Below are positions 49,208 through 59,002 of a DNA stretch of 64,000 bases, piece after piece. The notes under the pieces were generated by a model. That model had not been told where the DNA came from, ran no database searches, and saw nothing but the letters and a program-made list of their open reading frames with translations. Position 1 is the first letter of the stretch; every line of letters starts with the position of its first letter. Source of the DNA: Paragorgia papillata (lineage: Eukaryota; Cnidaria; Anthozoa; Scleralcyonacea; Coralliidae). A program made the translations under genes and the position numbers. The stretch is from assembly GCA_035771165.1 (NCBI GenBank), contig JAWNZC010000028.1:240001-304000 (forward strand). Direction: 5' to 3'.

Positions 49208-52200
49208 ATGTGGAATACTAAAATTACTGAATATGTTGAAAAACTTAAACTTAAAAATGAACGTCAACTTCGGAAACAAGAAGAGAAACATCAACAAGAA
49301 AAAGCAAGACTCCAACGTCAACTTCAACGACAAAAGAAGAAAGAAAAAATTCAGCAGGAGAAAACCAAGCAACGAGAAGAAAAAACCAAGCAAAAATTAC
49401 AAAAAAATATTAACAAAGCTTTAGAAAAAGCTAAAAAACAATGGAACAAACAAGAACTTAAAGCAGTAAAGAAGAAACAACACAAAGAAACTATTAAATG
49501 GCGTAAAGAAATTAAACAAGAAACTAAACGCCAGTTTAAACTCAAAGAGGGGCCTAAATGGAAAGGTTCTAAAAAACTCGGAAACATCCGAGAAAAACTC
49601 AGTAACAAGTTATGGTCTGTCCATAACAACAAAAAGAAAGCCCAATCCATGACCGAAAACACACATGCCACCCTTGTTTTGGATGCCTTAAGAGGAAAAG
49701 CATCCAGATGGGCTATTGCAGGGGATGGTATCCGTGATCCTAGGGTTTTCCTCGAAACAACAACCCCAGCCGTAAAAAAACTCATCATCAGCACAGATAG
49801 CATTGGAAAAAAGGTTATCTCTGTTCTTACCTGTAAATTAATTAAACATGACCCTATAACCGGGGAAGTGGAAATTTCTACCGTTTACTTTAGGAGTTAT
49901 GCACACACAATGATTTCAAAAGAAGATGTAGAAACAGAGTACTCCATAATGAAGGAAAAAATGTTAGAATCATTAGCTACACACCAAAGGAATGGTTCCG
50001 GGTGGAGATTGCACTCGGTAGAACAACTTGAAATTTTCATTGTAAAATTTAAACCAATGAGAGGAAAAAGTTATAAACCACTTCCAAAATTTATCCAAAA
50101 GAAAAAAGCTATTATTAACATGAAAAACAACGACATGTGTTTTAAATGGGCTGTTACCCGAGCTCTTAATCCTGTTGAAAGGGATGGTGAAAATGTAACC
50201 AAAATTTTAAAACAACAAGCCGAAAAACTTAACTGGGAATTAACAAAATTTCCAACAGAAATTGGGAATATCACTACTTTTGAGAGAAGCAACAAAATTA
50301 GTATAAATGTACTTAGTTACGACGATGAAATTAAAAAAGTCTTTCCTTTAAAAATTAGTAAACAAAATTATGAAACTATAATAACACTATTTTTTCTCAA
50401 TAACCATTATAGTGTTGTAAAAAACATAAGTAGACTAATAGGTCCACAACTTAGTAAACATACAAGAACTAAACACATTTGTGTACGTTGTTTTAACGGA
50501 TTTACAACCGAAGAAATTTTAACTAAACATAAGGAAGTTTGTAACACACACGCGGCACAAAACCAGGAATATCCAAGTGAGGACAACTCTAAAGCATACT
50601 TTAAACAGTACCAAAAAACAACTAATGTTCCGTTTGTTATTTACGCGGATTTCGAAAGTTTTATCCTTCCTATCGACACAGTTCAAAAGGATGATGAAAA
50701 AAGTCATACATCTGCTTACCAAAAACACCAACCTAGTGGTTTCTGTTATACGGTTAAATGTATTGATGAAAAGGTTTACAAACCTAAAACTGTATTATAT
50801 ACAGCAAAAACTGAGGGAGAGGACATCGGTAAAATGTTTGTGGAAGCCGTAGAAAAAGAAATGAAAGCAATATATGAAATAACAAAGATTGACAAACCCA
50901 TTAAAATGAATATAAAAGAGGAAAATGCTTTCCAATCAGCTAAGTATTGTTATACTTGTAAAAAAGTGTTGGGTAATGACCGAGTTAGAGACCACTGCCA
51001 TCTAACAGGTAAATACCGGGGTGCTGCCCACAACGTGTGTAATCTAAAAATGAAAAAACCTAATTTCATTCCGGTGCTGTTCCACAATTTAGAAGGTTAC
51101 GACAGCCATCTATTCATTAAAAGTTTAGGGTTATCGGAGGGAAAAATTAACTGTATTCCCAAAACTGATGAAAAGTACATTAGTTTTTCTAAAGAGGTGG
51201 TAATGGAAACCGTAACAAATAGCGATGGAAAACCATTTGGCCTTAAGTGTGAATTACGGTTTTTAGATTCCCTAAAGTTTACATTAAGTTCGTTAGACAA
51301 CTTAGTTAAAAACTTGAAACCAGACCAGTTTAAATCTGTAGAATATGGTTTTAGAAATTATACTAAAAACCAAGTAAACCTGCTAAAGAAAAAGGGTGTA
51401 TTTCCCTATGAGTTTATGACTGGATTTGATAAGTTAAGTTATCCTAGTTTACCTAGTAAGGACCAGTTTTACAGTAAGTTAAACGACAGCCATATTAGCG
51501 ATGAAGATTACGAACACGCCCAAAATGTTTGGACCACCTTTGGTTGTAAAACTATGAGGGATTACCATAATCTGTATTTAAAAACTGACGTATTACTGCT
51601 AGCAGATGTAATGGAAAGCTTTAGAAAGGTCTGTATGAAAAACTATGGATTAGATCCATTATGGTACTATACAAGTCCTGGACTAGCCTGGGATGCGGCC
51701 CTAAAGATAACTGGGGTGGAACTGGATTTACTAACAGATCCAGATATGTATTTAATGGTTGAAAAGGGAATCCGAGGGGGTATTAGCACCATCATGAAAA
51801 GGTATGCTAAGGCAAACAATAAGTATATAGTGGAGTACGATCCTAATAACGAAGGTGTTTATATTATATATTTGGATGCTAACAACCTGTATGGCTGGGC
51901 AATGTCCGAACCGTTACCGGTAAAAGACTTTAAGTGGATGAGCGAAACGGAATTAGAAACTTGGAAAACAATACCGTGTATTTTGGAAGTAGATTTAGAA
52001 TACCCGGAAAAATTACATGACCTCCATAATGAGTATCCGTTAGCAGCAGAGCAAATAGTTGTTAATAAGGTAGGAAAACTAATCCCAAATTTGTATAACA
52101 AGGAAAAGTATGTAATCCATCACAAAGCTTTAAAACAGTGTTTAGAACTTGGTATGAGGTTAACTAAAATCCACCGTGGAATTTCATTTACCGAAAAACC

Positions 52201-53056
52201 TTGGTTGAAAGAGTATATCAAGTTAAATACTGACTTACGAACTAAGGCGGAGTCCGACTTTGAAAAAGACTTCTTTAAATTAATGAACAACTCTGTTTTC
52301 GGTAAGACCATGGAAAATGTTAGAAACCGGGTGGATGTTAGGTTAGTTACCACCGAAAACCAACTAGAAAAACTAGCAAACAAACCTAACTTTGATCGAG
52401 TCAACATTTTTACAGAAAATTTAGTTGCAGTTCACATGCAAAAAACTAATGTTAAACTTAACAAACCAATATACTTAGGAATGAGTATCTTAGATATCAG
52501 CAAAACTTTAATGTATGATTTTCACTATAATTACATTAAACCTAAGTATGGGCCTAAGGCAAGCCTGTTGTTCACTGACACAGACTCACTGTGTTATGAA
52601 ATTAAAACCGAAGATTTTTACAAGGATATCTCTAAAGATGTAAAAGCTAAGTTTGACACCAGCAACTTCCCTAAAGACCACCCAAGTGGAATCCCAACCG
52701 GACTTAACAAAAAGGTTATCGGAATGTTTAAGGATGAGGCGGGTGGGAAACAAATAACAGAATTTGTAGGACTCCGGAGTAAGCTGTACGCTTACAAAAT
52801 GGCGGACAAAGTCGAAGAGAAAAAATGTAAGGGGGTGAAGAAAGGGGTGGTAAAAAATGGGATCACCTTTCAGGATTACAAGAACTGCCTGTTCACAAAA
52901 AAGAATATGATGAAAGGGATGAACACGTTTAGATCTAGACAGCACGATATTTATACTGAGCACATAAACAAGATAGCACTTTCGGCAAACGATGACAAGC
53001 GGATAATCGGAAAAGACGGAATCACCACTTTAGCATACGGTCACAAAACAACCTAG
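49208..53056 (+). CDS. polB: Protein-primed family B DNA polymerase with N-terminal domains, 1282 aa
   Basis: Residues 1-130 are a Lys/Gln coiled coil. About 300-410 is a domain with NDMCFKW (C311) and NNHYSVVKN (H400), arranged like an OTU/papain-type Cys-His pair. A C2H2-like finger starts at C425. Exonuclease motifs: ADFESF (D481), HNLEGYDSH (D632) and YLKTD (Y790, D794). Between Exo I and II (C581 to about 615) is an endonuclease-VII-like zinc knuckle (CYTCKKVLG...DHCHLTGKYRG). Polymerase motifs: A LDANNLYGW (D890), B NNSVFGKTMEN (N1028) and C FTDTDSL (D1124, D1126). All active residues are present. It copies the linear element from its terminal repeats using a protein primer. Stop lies 10 bp before the right terminal repeat. 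Confidence 0.93.
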   Translation: MWNTKITEYVEKLKLKNERQLRKQEEKHQQEKARLQRQLQRQKKKEKIQQEKTKQREEKTKQKLQKNINKALEKAKKQWNKQELKAVKKKQHKETIKWRKEIKQETKRQFKLKEGPKWKGSKKLGNIREKLSNKLWSVHNNKKKAQSMTENTHATLVLDALRGKASRWAIAGDGIRDPRVFLETTTPAVKKLIISTDSIGKKVISVLTCKLIKHDPITGEVEISTVYFRSYAHTMISKEDVETEYSIMKEKMLESLATHQRNGSGWRLHSVEQLEIFIVKFKPMRGKSYKPLPKFIQKKKAIINMKNNDMCFKWAVTRALNPVERDGENVTKILKQQAEKLNWELTKFPTEIGNITTFERSNKISINVLSYDDEIKKVFPLKISKQNYETIITLFFLNNHYSVVKNISRLIGPQLSKHTRTKHICVRCFNGFTTEEILTKHKEVCNTHAAQNQEYPSEDNSKAYFKQYQKTTNVPFVIYADFESFILPIDTVQKDDEKSHTSAYQKHQPSGFCYTVKCIDEKVYKPKTVLYTAKTEGEDIGKMFVEAVEKEMKAIYEITKIDKPIKMNIKEENAFQSAKYCYTCKKVLGNDRVRDHCHLTGKYRGAAHNVCNLKMKKPNFIPVLFHNLEGYDSHLFIKSLGLSEGKINCIPKTDEKYISFSKEVVMETVTNSDGKPFGLKCELRFLDSLKFTLSSLDNLVKNLKPDQFKSVEYGFRNYTKNQVNLLKKKGVFPYEFMTGFDKLSYPSLPSKDQFYSKLNDSHISDEDYEHAQNVWTTFGCKTMRDYHNLYLKTDVLLLADVMESFRKVCMKNYGLDPLWYYTSPGLAWDAALKITGVELDLLTDPDMYLMVEKGIRGGISTIMKRYAKANNKYIVEYDPNNEGVYIIYLDANNLYGWAMSEPLPVKDFKWMSETELETWKTIPCILEVDLEYPEKLHDLHNEYPLAAEQIVVNKVGKLIPNLYNKEKYVIHHKALKQCLELGMRLTKIHRGISFTEKPWLKEYIKLNTDLRTKAESDFEKDFFKLMNNSVFGKTMENVRNRVDVRLVTTENQLEKLANKPNFDRVNIFTENLVAVHMQKTNVKLNKPIYLGMSILDISKTLMYDFHYNYIKPKYGPKASLLFTDTDSLCYEIKTEDFYKDISKDVKAKFDTSNFPKDHPSGIPTGLNKKVIGMFKDEAGGKQITEFVGLRSKLYAYKMADKVEEKKCKGVKKGVVKNGITFQDYKNCLFTKKNMMKGMNTFRSRQHDIYTEHINKIALSANDDKRIIGKDGITTLAYGHKTT

Positions 53057-53066
53057 GAAAAAAAAT

Positions 53067-53307
53067 ATCTTATATCCTAATGGGATATGAAATTTTCCCG
53101 AAGTCTCAAATTATGAGAGGCGGGTCTGAGGACCTGGGAAAGTCTTTGATTCAAATTATGGCAGGCGGGTGGCGTGGGGGTGGTGGGGAGCCGAAGGCGG
53201 GGCGAACGAAGTGAGTGAGTGGGGTGGGGAGCGAAGCGGGGGTGGGGAGGGGGGAGCAAAGCGGGGGTGGGGAGAAAAATCGCCAGAACATACACAATCC
53301 TACTACT
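53067..53307. repeat. Polinton right terminal inverted repeat (241 bp)
   Basis: Inverse of 33,245-33,485 with no difference I could find, ending ...CAATCCTACTACT. Open frames crossing it are spurious GC-rich translations. Confidence 0.95.
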
Positions 53308-53313
53308 TGCGGT
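53308..53313. repeat. Target-site duplication of the Polinton, right copy (TGCGGT)
   Basis: Identical to 33,239-33,244. Confidence 0.95.
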
Positions 53314-53985
53314 TACAGGTACTGATACATACACTAAAAATATTCGAATGCTGCTGATTTTTGGAAGTATATTTACCGTCCAGTATAGCACATTTATGTT
53401 TCTTGTCCACACGTTTTGGATTTGTGGAAATTTAATTGTTGTATCTGTCGATTTATACTCAAACGGCATATTCGAATCGAATCTGCTGTCCTCGTTGACT
53501 TTGAGGTTGTACTTGTACTTTAATACAAATATACGATCAACAACAATTCTTCGATCGACGAACATTTATATAGATCAGCACTGAAGACTTTGACTTTGTA
53601 TATTTCTAAACTTTTTAAATTAGATTCGGAAAGTCCAGAAACCGAAATATTAATAAACACTTCTTGCTTGCATAATAAAGCAAATATGTTGTAGTGTAGA
53701 CGCTTCTTACTAAACACGGTCATTAACTGATGCAATAAACTTGTTAAGAGAATGTCTTGTTATTTGTGCGATTTGGTTATTTCTTGAGTGCCTAAATAGT
53801 TCGCTGAATAGTTTTATATACGCAAGCCAACTATACTCTGTTTATCAGTGATGTACCGCGCCCCCCGGTACAGTTGAGTCATCATCAAAATTATTCCAAA
53901 ATTATTGGTGTCACGTGACCAGCCTTTGCCAGGGTCTTCTCCTCGCGCCATTTTGAAAGCAGAGAGGGCCCTGGGTACGAGGTTG

Positions 53986-55300
53986 CGCACTGACAGCCGC
54001 CATACGACACGTTTATGACCCACATTAGAGGGCCGGCCAAGGCTTCAAAATATTACTTTTGATGGCGTTTTTTGTTACAAGCAGGCAACCATGCTAAATC
54101 ATATCGGATAGTGCATGTATACTTTGAAGGTGAGGGGTGTTGGCAGTCGTGATTATTGATTTATATACTAAAATTTCGAGCTTTTTGAAAGCACAATGTG
54201 ATGGATGGGATATCTGTAAAGCGATGCCTATTTACGTTTGTGTATTATTTGATTTAAAAATTCAGAATGCTATCCAATCAGCGTGCCTGAAGTTCTGATT
54301 ATTCTAATTCGCGTAGCTCACAATTATAGACAAACAAGAAACATGGCGCAAATTCCCCTAAATATAACACTTAGAAGAACAGCCACAACAATCTGAAAAC
54401 GTTTTGTTATAAGCAGGCGACCAGCATAGAAATGTAGCTTAGACATTGATCAAGATGACTAGGCCATTTGCCTTCCGTGTATCACAATTAAGATAGTACT
54501 GTTGAACCGGTGAGTTGAATGTGTAACTGATATTATGAGCAATACTATACTATAGTACAAAAGCTCAGCTTTATAACAGTAGATAGATGGCGGTATCGGC
54601 AAATTACCACAGTAAAACGAAATAATTTACGAATATGAGACTTTCCTGTAGCTACCAGATCTAATAAATTTCTGATTCTTTGCAAGCTTACCTTTTTGTG
54701 GCCTTTCTTCGAAGTATTATATTTAGGTGTATTCACACCATATTTCTTGTTTGTTTATGATTGTGAGTTATGCGAATTAGGTTAAGCAAAACTAGAGGCA
54801 CGCTGATTGGATAGCATTCTGAATTTAGCTAATTCAAATAAAACACAAACGTAAATAGGCAGCACTTTACAGATATCCCATCCATCACATTGTGCTTTCA
54901 AAAAGCTCTAAATTTTAGTATATAAATCAATAATTACGGCTGCCAACACCCCTCACTTTCAAAGTATACACTATCCGTTACGATTTAGCATGGTTGCCTG
55001 CTTGTAACAAAAAATACAATCAACGGTGTTTTTGAGACACTTTTATCGAGGTTGGCCGGCCGTCTACATGTAAGACCACGCGCGAATCACAGCTAAGACC
55101 TAGGTGTTCATTGTACGGAGGGAGGAAAACCGGAGCGGCGAAAAACCCTCGAAACACATGAGAGACCGACTAAACTCTACTCACATGAGTACCAAGCTTG
55201 AGAACGGGGTTATTCCCAGACGGTCACCCATCCAAGTACTAACCGGGCTTAACTCTTTGGTGAGAGGCAGCGCCCTAACAGCACACGCCACCTGTGCTTT
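53986..55300 (-). repeat. 5S-derived repeat (copy 2), split by a transposon
   Basis: The pieces 53,986-54,025 (CGCACTGACAGCCGCCATAC...) and 55,067-55,300 (GTAAGACCACG...ATCACAGC, then the 5S-like GGTCACCCATCCAAGTACTAACC on this strand) join to match the intact copy at 56,735-56,995. The 54,026-55,066 transposon sits in the gap. Confidence 0.75.
54026..55066. mobile_element. TAGA-GGCCGGCCAA transposon, copy 2 (1,041 bp)
   Basis: The ends TAGAGGGCCGGCCAA and TTGGCCGGCCGTCTA are inverted. CAT flanks both sides (54,023-54,025 and 55,067-55,069), a possible 3-bp target duplication as in Harbinger-type elements. Long arms share GTTACAAGCAGGCAACCATG. The 3-bp call rests on comparison with the uninterrupted repeat copy. 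No transposase. Confidence 0.8.
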
Positions 55301-55449
55301 CCTTTCATGCATGTTCACGGCGTCAGCGAGTCTGGTAGGGAAATTACTTCTTTTGACATCCATGCAAGGAAGCCCTTTACATGCCCAATTAGTGATGTCA
55401 TTTGACTCATTATGATAATCGGTCTCGGAATCAGTTTAGCTGGCGGTAT

Positions 55450-55616
55450 TAAGGCTAGTTTCCACTCAGGAAAATCTTCCGCAGGATAGGAACGGACAGG
55501 AAAGTTTCCTTTGTGTTAAAGTCATTAGTTCCGACCGAGAGCTCACAAGACAAAGAAAACATTCCTGTCCGTTCCGGTCCTGCGGAAAATTTTCCGGAGT
55601 GAAAACTAGCCTTTAG
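55450..55616. mobile_element. Foldback MITE
   Basis: AAGGCTAGTTTCCACTC and AGGAACGGACAGGAA are mirrored by inverted counterparts (CCTGTCCGTTCC, GTGAAAACTAGCCTTT). Confidence 0.8.
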
Positions 55617-56007
55617 GAAACACCGCCTGCCCAAAAACCATGTGTTTTTGAATTGTTCGTCCGCTGGGTGACGGAGAACTCTGATTGGTCAAAATATTGA
55701 TTTTTGATTTCAAGAGTTATCATATTACTAGTATTGATAAAGATGGCTTCGAATGTGGCAGAGATGAGTGGACAAATAAGCGAATGTATTAAATTCTTTA
55801 AGCGGTATCGGTCGTCACGTCGTTTTGAAGAATAAACAACGAATTGCAATTGAATATCTATTGCTTAGCTTGGTAGAGATGTGATTGCAATTTTGCCAAC
55901 TAGATTTGGTGAAAGTATGATATTTACCGTGTGCGTGATGCTTTGGTGAAGCGTGAGATGATGAAAATGTCTGGAATTATTATATAATGATGACTGTTCT
56001 GTACTCA
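55617..56007. other. Gene-free stretch, nothing recognised
   Basis: A 78-codon minus frame (55,613-55,849) has no domain and no supported splice structure. Confidence 0.4.
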
Positions 56008-56540
56008 AAGTATCTTGCAGATGTCTTCGTCTTTGCAACTTGGTTGTTTATGCAGCCCAAACACAACAACGCAAAGATTTATGTCAACATCAGATCAGTA
56101 ATGACAATGAAAACCCGATTGAAATGTTTCATTTGCGGAAAGACAAAAGCTTCAGCTTGGCCTTATTCAGCTATTGTTCTTCGTTTCAGCTGTACTTGTG
56201 GTGGAAGTAAACAAATACTCAATTGACTTTCTCTGATTATCATTAAAATAAAGCCTTTCAAAACAAATTACAAAGCAAATTCCTCCAATATTCTCGTTTA
56301 TTTTATCCAATAGTCATAACTTTCCGCATCGATTTTGCCCATTTATTTTTACATCACTTTCTCTCCTGCATGCATATGTAACCACAAAGCTCAATCGTAT
56401 ACATTCAGTCTTAAAATTTCGAGTTTGTTTCTCTCTACACGCCTGGACATGCATGGAGGCTATGAATAAGCAGAAATTAAATCTATAACTCAATCTAACA
56501 TAAGCAGATTACACAGAGGGAATAATATAAGACCTGCGCT
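56008..56540. repeat. Dispersed copy of the 32.33-32.89 kb repeat
   Basis: Same orientation and order as at 32,330-32,886, including CAAAGTATCTTGCAGATGTC at the start and GGGAATAATATAAG at the end. The Polinton and its host repeats therefore lie between two direct copies. Confidence 0.85.
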
Positions 56541-56544
56541 AAAC

Positions 56545-56705
56545 GTCGAACTATAGACAAATATAATTCAGACGAATTTAATTGTTTGAACTTTATTCGA
56601 CGAAACTGCGACGTATAACTCGATTAAATTCGACAATTCGTCTGGGCAGTTAAATTTGTCTGAGTCAGACGGATCTATGCGACGATAATGCGTGTTCGAG
56701 TTACA
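56545..56705. mobile_element. MITE related to the one at 6652-7060 (partial)
   Basis: Shares AATTTAATTG, TTAAATTCGACAATTCGTC and GACGGATC words with the 6.65-kb element, but the ends are less clear. Confidence 0.45.
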
Positions 56706-56734
56706 GTGGCAGAGTCGAAAGCATATTAAAGGCG

Positions 56735-56995
56735 GCGCACTGGCAGTCGCCATACGACACATTTATGACACACATGTCAGACCACGAATCACAGCTACAC
56801 CTATAGGTGTTGATTTTACGGAGGGAGGAAAAGCGGAGAACCCGGCGAAAAACCCTCGAAGCACAGAAGCGACCAAGTAAACTCTACTCACATGAGCCCC
56901 AAGTACTAACCCCGTCTAACCGGGTTTAACTTTTGGTGAGAGGCAGCGCCTTAACAGCACACGCCACCTGTGCTTTCCTTTCCGTATCATGCCGC
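56735..56995 (-). repeat. 5S-derived repeat, copy 3
   Basis: GCGCACTGGCAGTCGCCATA at the start, ATCACAGC and GGAGGGAGGAAAA in the middle, and a partly deleted 5S-like block (CCAAGTACTAACC) on this strand. It preserves the target sequence hit by the MULE-type MITE in copy 2. Confidence 0.7.
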
Positions 56996-57242
56996 ATGCT
57001 CATGCATGTTCACGGCGTCAGCGAGACTGGTAGGAAAGTTACTTCTTCTGACATCCAAGGAAGCCCTTTACATGCCAAATTAGTGACGACATTTGACTCA
57101 TAATGAACAACTGTCTCGGAATCGGTACTTTCCGATGGTGGCATGATCGGTCAATCACCATTTAAGGGTTTTTGAAAACAGATATTAGAGCACTGTCTAA
57201 TACTAATTAAAATCAATGCCAGAAAAATAGTACTATTTAATA

Positions 57243-57410
57243 CTTAAGAAATGGTTCATGGTTTGGCGTGCTCCATCGAGTTATGGATGCACGCGGGAAG
57301 TTCGGAGAGCACGAAAAATGCGTAAGAGTTGATGCTCTCCCAACTTCCCATGCAGGTGCATCCACAACTCATTAATGGCGCACGTCAAACCATGAACCAT
57401 TTCTTTTATA
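57243..57410. mobile_element. Foldback MITE
   Basis: AAGAAATGGTTCATGGTTTG is mirrored at the right end; GTGCTCCATCGAGTTATGGATGCA has an inverted partner. Confidence 0.85.
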
Positions 57411-57526
57411 CCAGAGAATCAGACACGAAACAACGGAAAACAATATTTATTTCGCTGATTAAAAATAAGCTATCATTACGTTTGAAATTACCGTGCTCAT
57501 CGAGTAATGGAGCAAGCCACTGGAAT

Positions 57527-57852
57527 GGGCTATTCCATTTAATACCCGTACCCCCCCCTATCGAGGACACTGGAATTCTTCAGGGGTAAGGGCTATTTTG
57601 CCTTGGAATTCTTCAGGGGTAGGGACTGTTTGACTATGAATTCTTCAGGGGTCGAGTGAAAAAATTGAATTCTTCAGGGGTAACAATCAATTTCTTCAGG
57701 GGTAATAGCTGTTAGACAGGAATTCTTCAGGGGTAGCTGTTGTAAAAATCGAATTCCTCAGGGGGGGCTGTTGTAAGATAGGAATTCTTCAGGGGTATAG
57801 ATAAACCCTTGTCCTCGATAGGGGGGGTACGGGTATTAAATGGAATAGCCCA
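57527..57852. mobile_element. MITE with internal GAATTCTTCAGGGG tandem motif
   Basis: About 45-bp terminal inverted repeats (GGGCTATTCCATTTAATACC / GGTATTAAATGGAATAGCCC region). Between them, about eight copies of (G)AATTCTTCAGGGGTA occur at irregular 20-45-bp spacing. Confidence 0.85.
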
Positions 57853-57898
57853 ATGGTGGTATATTCTATTGTTCATTTCCTTCTTTATAGCAATAACA

Positions 57899-58800
57899 AG
57901 ACGCCTGCTTAGGCGTTCACTTGGGCTACTCATAGCAAGGCAGCTAATTGGCATAGCCTATGCACGAAACTGCGTGCACATATTAAGCGTTTGTTAAAAA
58001 GTACAAAATTAATAACCTACAGCGGCAATCTACAGTGCTAGATTCGGTAGATTGCATAGACGATCGACAACAAGCGAACGTATACCAAGGAACTATTAAA
58101 ATGCACACATGAGCTAGTGAAGCAGTTGAATCCCATCGAGTTTATTTGGCGTAACTTTATTAACACAACAATACATAATCCAGGCAATAACAAAGCAAAT
58201 TACAAATATTAAAATTACCTCAATAATTTAAAGTTTTCCCATTTAGCGTAAACTTGAGTCTCTTCAGCACGAAATGTCAACACAGCATATGATAATTTTC
58301 AACGTTGTTTATGTCTCGCTCATCTTGCAGATAGTTTCCAATAGTCAACAGGTTATCAGATTGTGAGCATGAGTAATAGTTTTCGGTATTAAAATTCAAT
58401 AAATCATATAAATCGTTTATGTTTGTCTTGATCGGGACGGCGGAATATAGCCTAACCCAGACCGAAATATAAATAGCTCAGCATCTATTAGTGTGGAATA
58501 CCGCCACCAAGATCTGCAGTTGTAAGCATAGTGAGCATATTTAACATTAACACAGTTGTCAGCCACATGACTGATCAATAACAGTGTTCAGTAAGTCACT
58601 TGTGATCTTCTACAAGCTTCAAACAAGGTCAACAACTCACTCGATCGAGCATGACCAGAGAAGATGGCGCATGATCATGAGCCACAACACGTGGCTTCGG
58701 GATGATGCAATAATTGCAATTTGTCGACCAGAAAAATAAAAATAACACAGAAACGCCACCGAAACCTAGACTCGGCTACCACAGGTAGCCCGAGTAATTA
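57899..58800. mobile_element. Putative repeat element with GCCT-AGGCGTTCACT(C/T)GGGCTACT start
   Basis: The start (AGACGCCTGCTTAGGCGTTC) and the end (AAACCTAGACTCGGCTACC...AGCCCGAGTAATTA) match words at 1308-1345 and 3462-3496. The ACTCGGGCTA core is inverted between the two ends. Interior: no coding capacity recognised. Confidence 0.4.
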
Positions 58801-59002
58801 GTGTAATAACATTGTGTTCTGGATATATATTAGTGTGAGCGTAATTTCTCACTACACACCCAACATATAAGAATCATCTCACCCTGACTTGGAAAAATAG
58901 GGGTTCTTTTATGCGGGTTTTACTGTATTTCGTAATTTCCTGGTATTCCTAAGCAAAATTACAATATATCTTGACATTTCAAAATTCCATCATCATTAAA
59001 GA

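Larger units (their letters stand above)
33245..53307. mobile_element. Complete Polinton/Maverick (adintovirus-like) element, 20,063 bp
   Basis: It is bounded by 241-bp terminal inverted repeats starting AGTAGTAGGATTG and flanked by TGCGGT duplications. It contains 23 intact intronless genes covering almost all of the interior. These include protein-primed DNA polymerase, DDE integrase, packaging ATPase, double-jelly-roll capsid protein, probable penton and Holliday-junction resolvase. No gene carries an obvious stop or frameshift and the two terminal repeats look identical by eye, so insertion was recent. The adenain-like protease usual in the group is missing. The set implies an endogenous virus able to form virions rather than a simple transposon. 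Confidence 0.95.
32893..53985. mobile_element. Mutator-like MITE, split by the Polinton
   Basis: Terminal inverted repeats of about 83 bp start CAACCTCGTACCCAGGGCCC at 32,893 and end with the inverse at 53,985. The 9-bp direct repeat CGCACTGAC (32,884-32,892 and 53,986-53,994) is a target duplication of MULE size. Removing the Polinton and one TGCGGT leaves an element of about 1,024 bp (32,893-33,244 plus 53,314-53,985). No transposase was seen, so it is non-autonomous. Confidence 0.85.

Noticed and set aside
49351..49803. 150-codon minus-strand frame within the polymerase gene
   Set aside because: Shadow of the strongly biased coding strand, and the polymerase motifs clearly fix the plus-strand frame.
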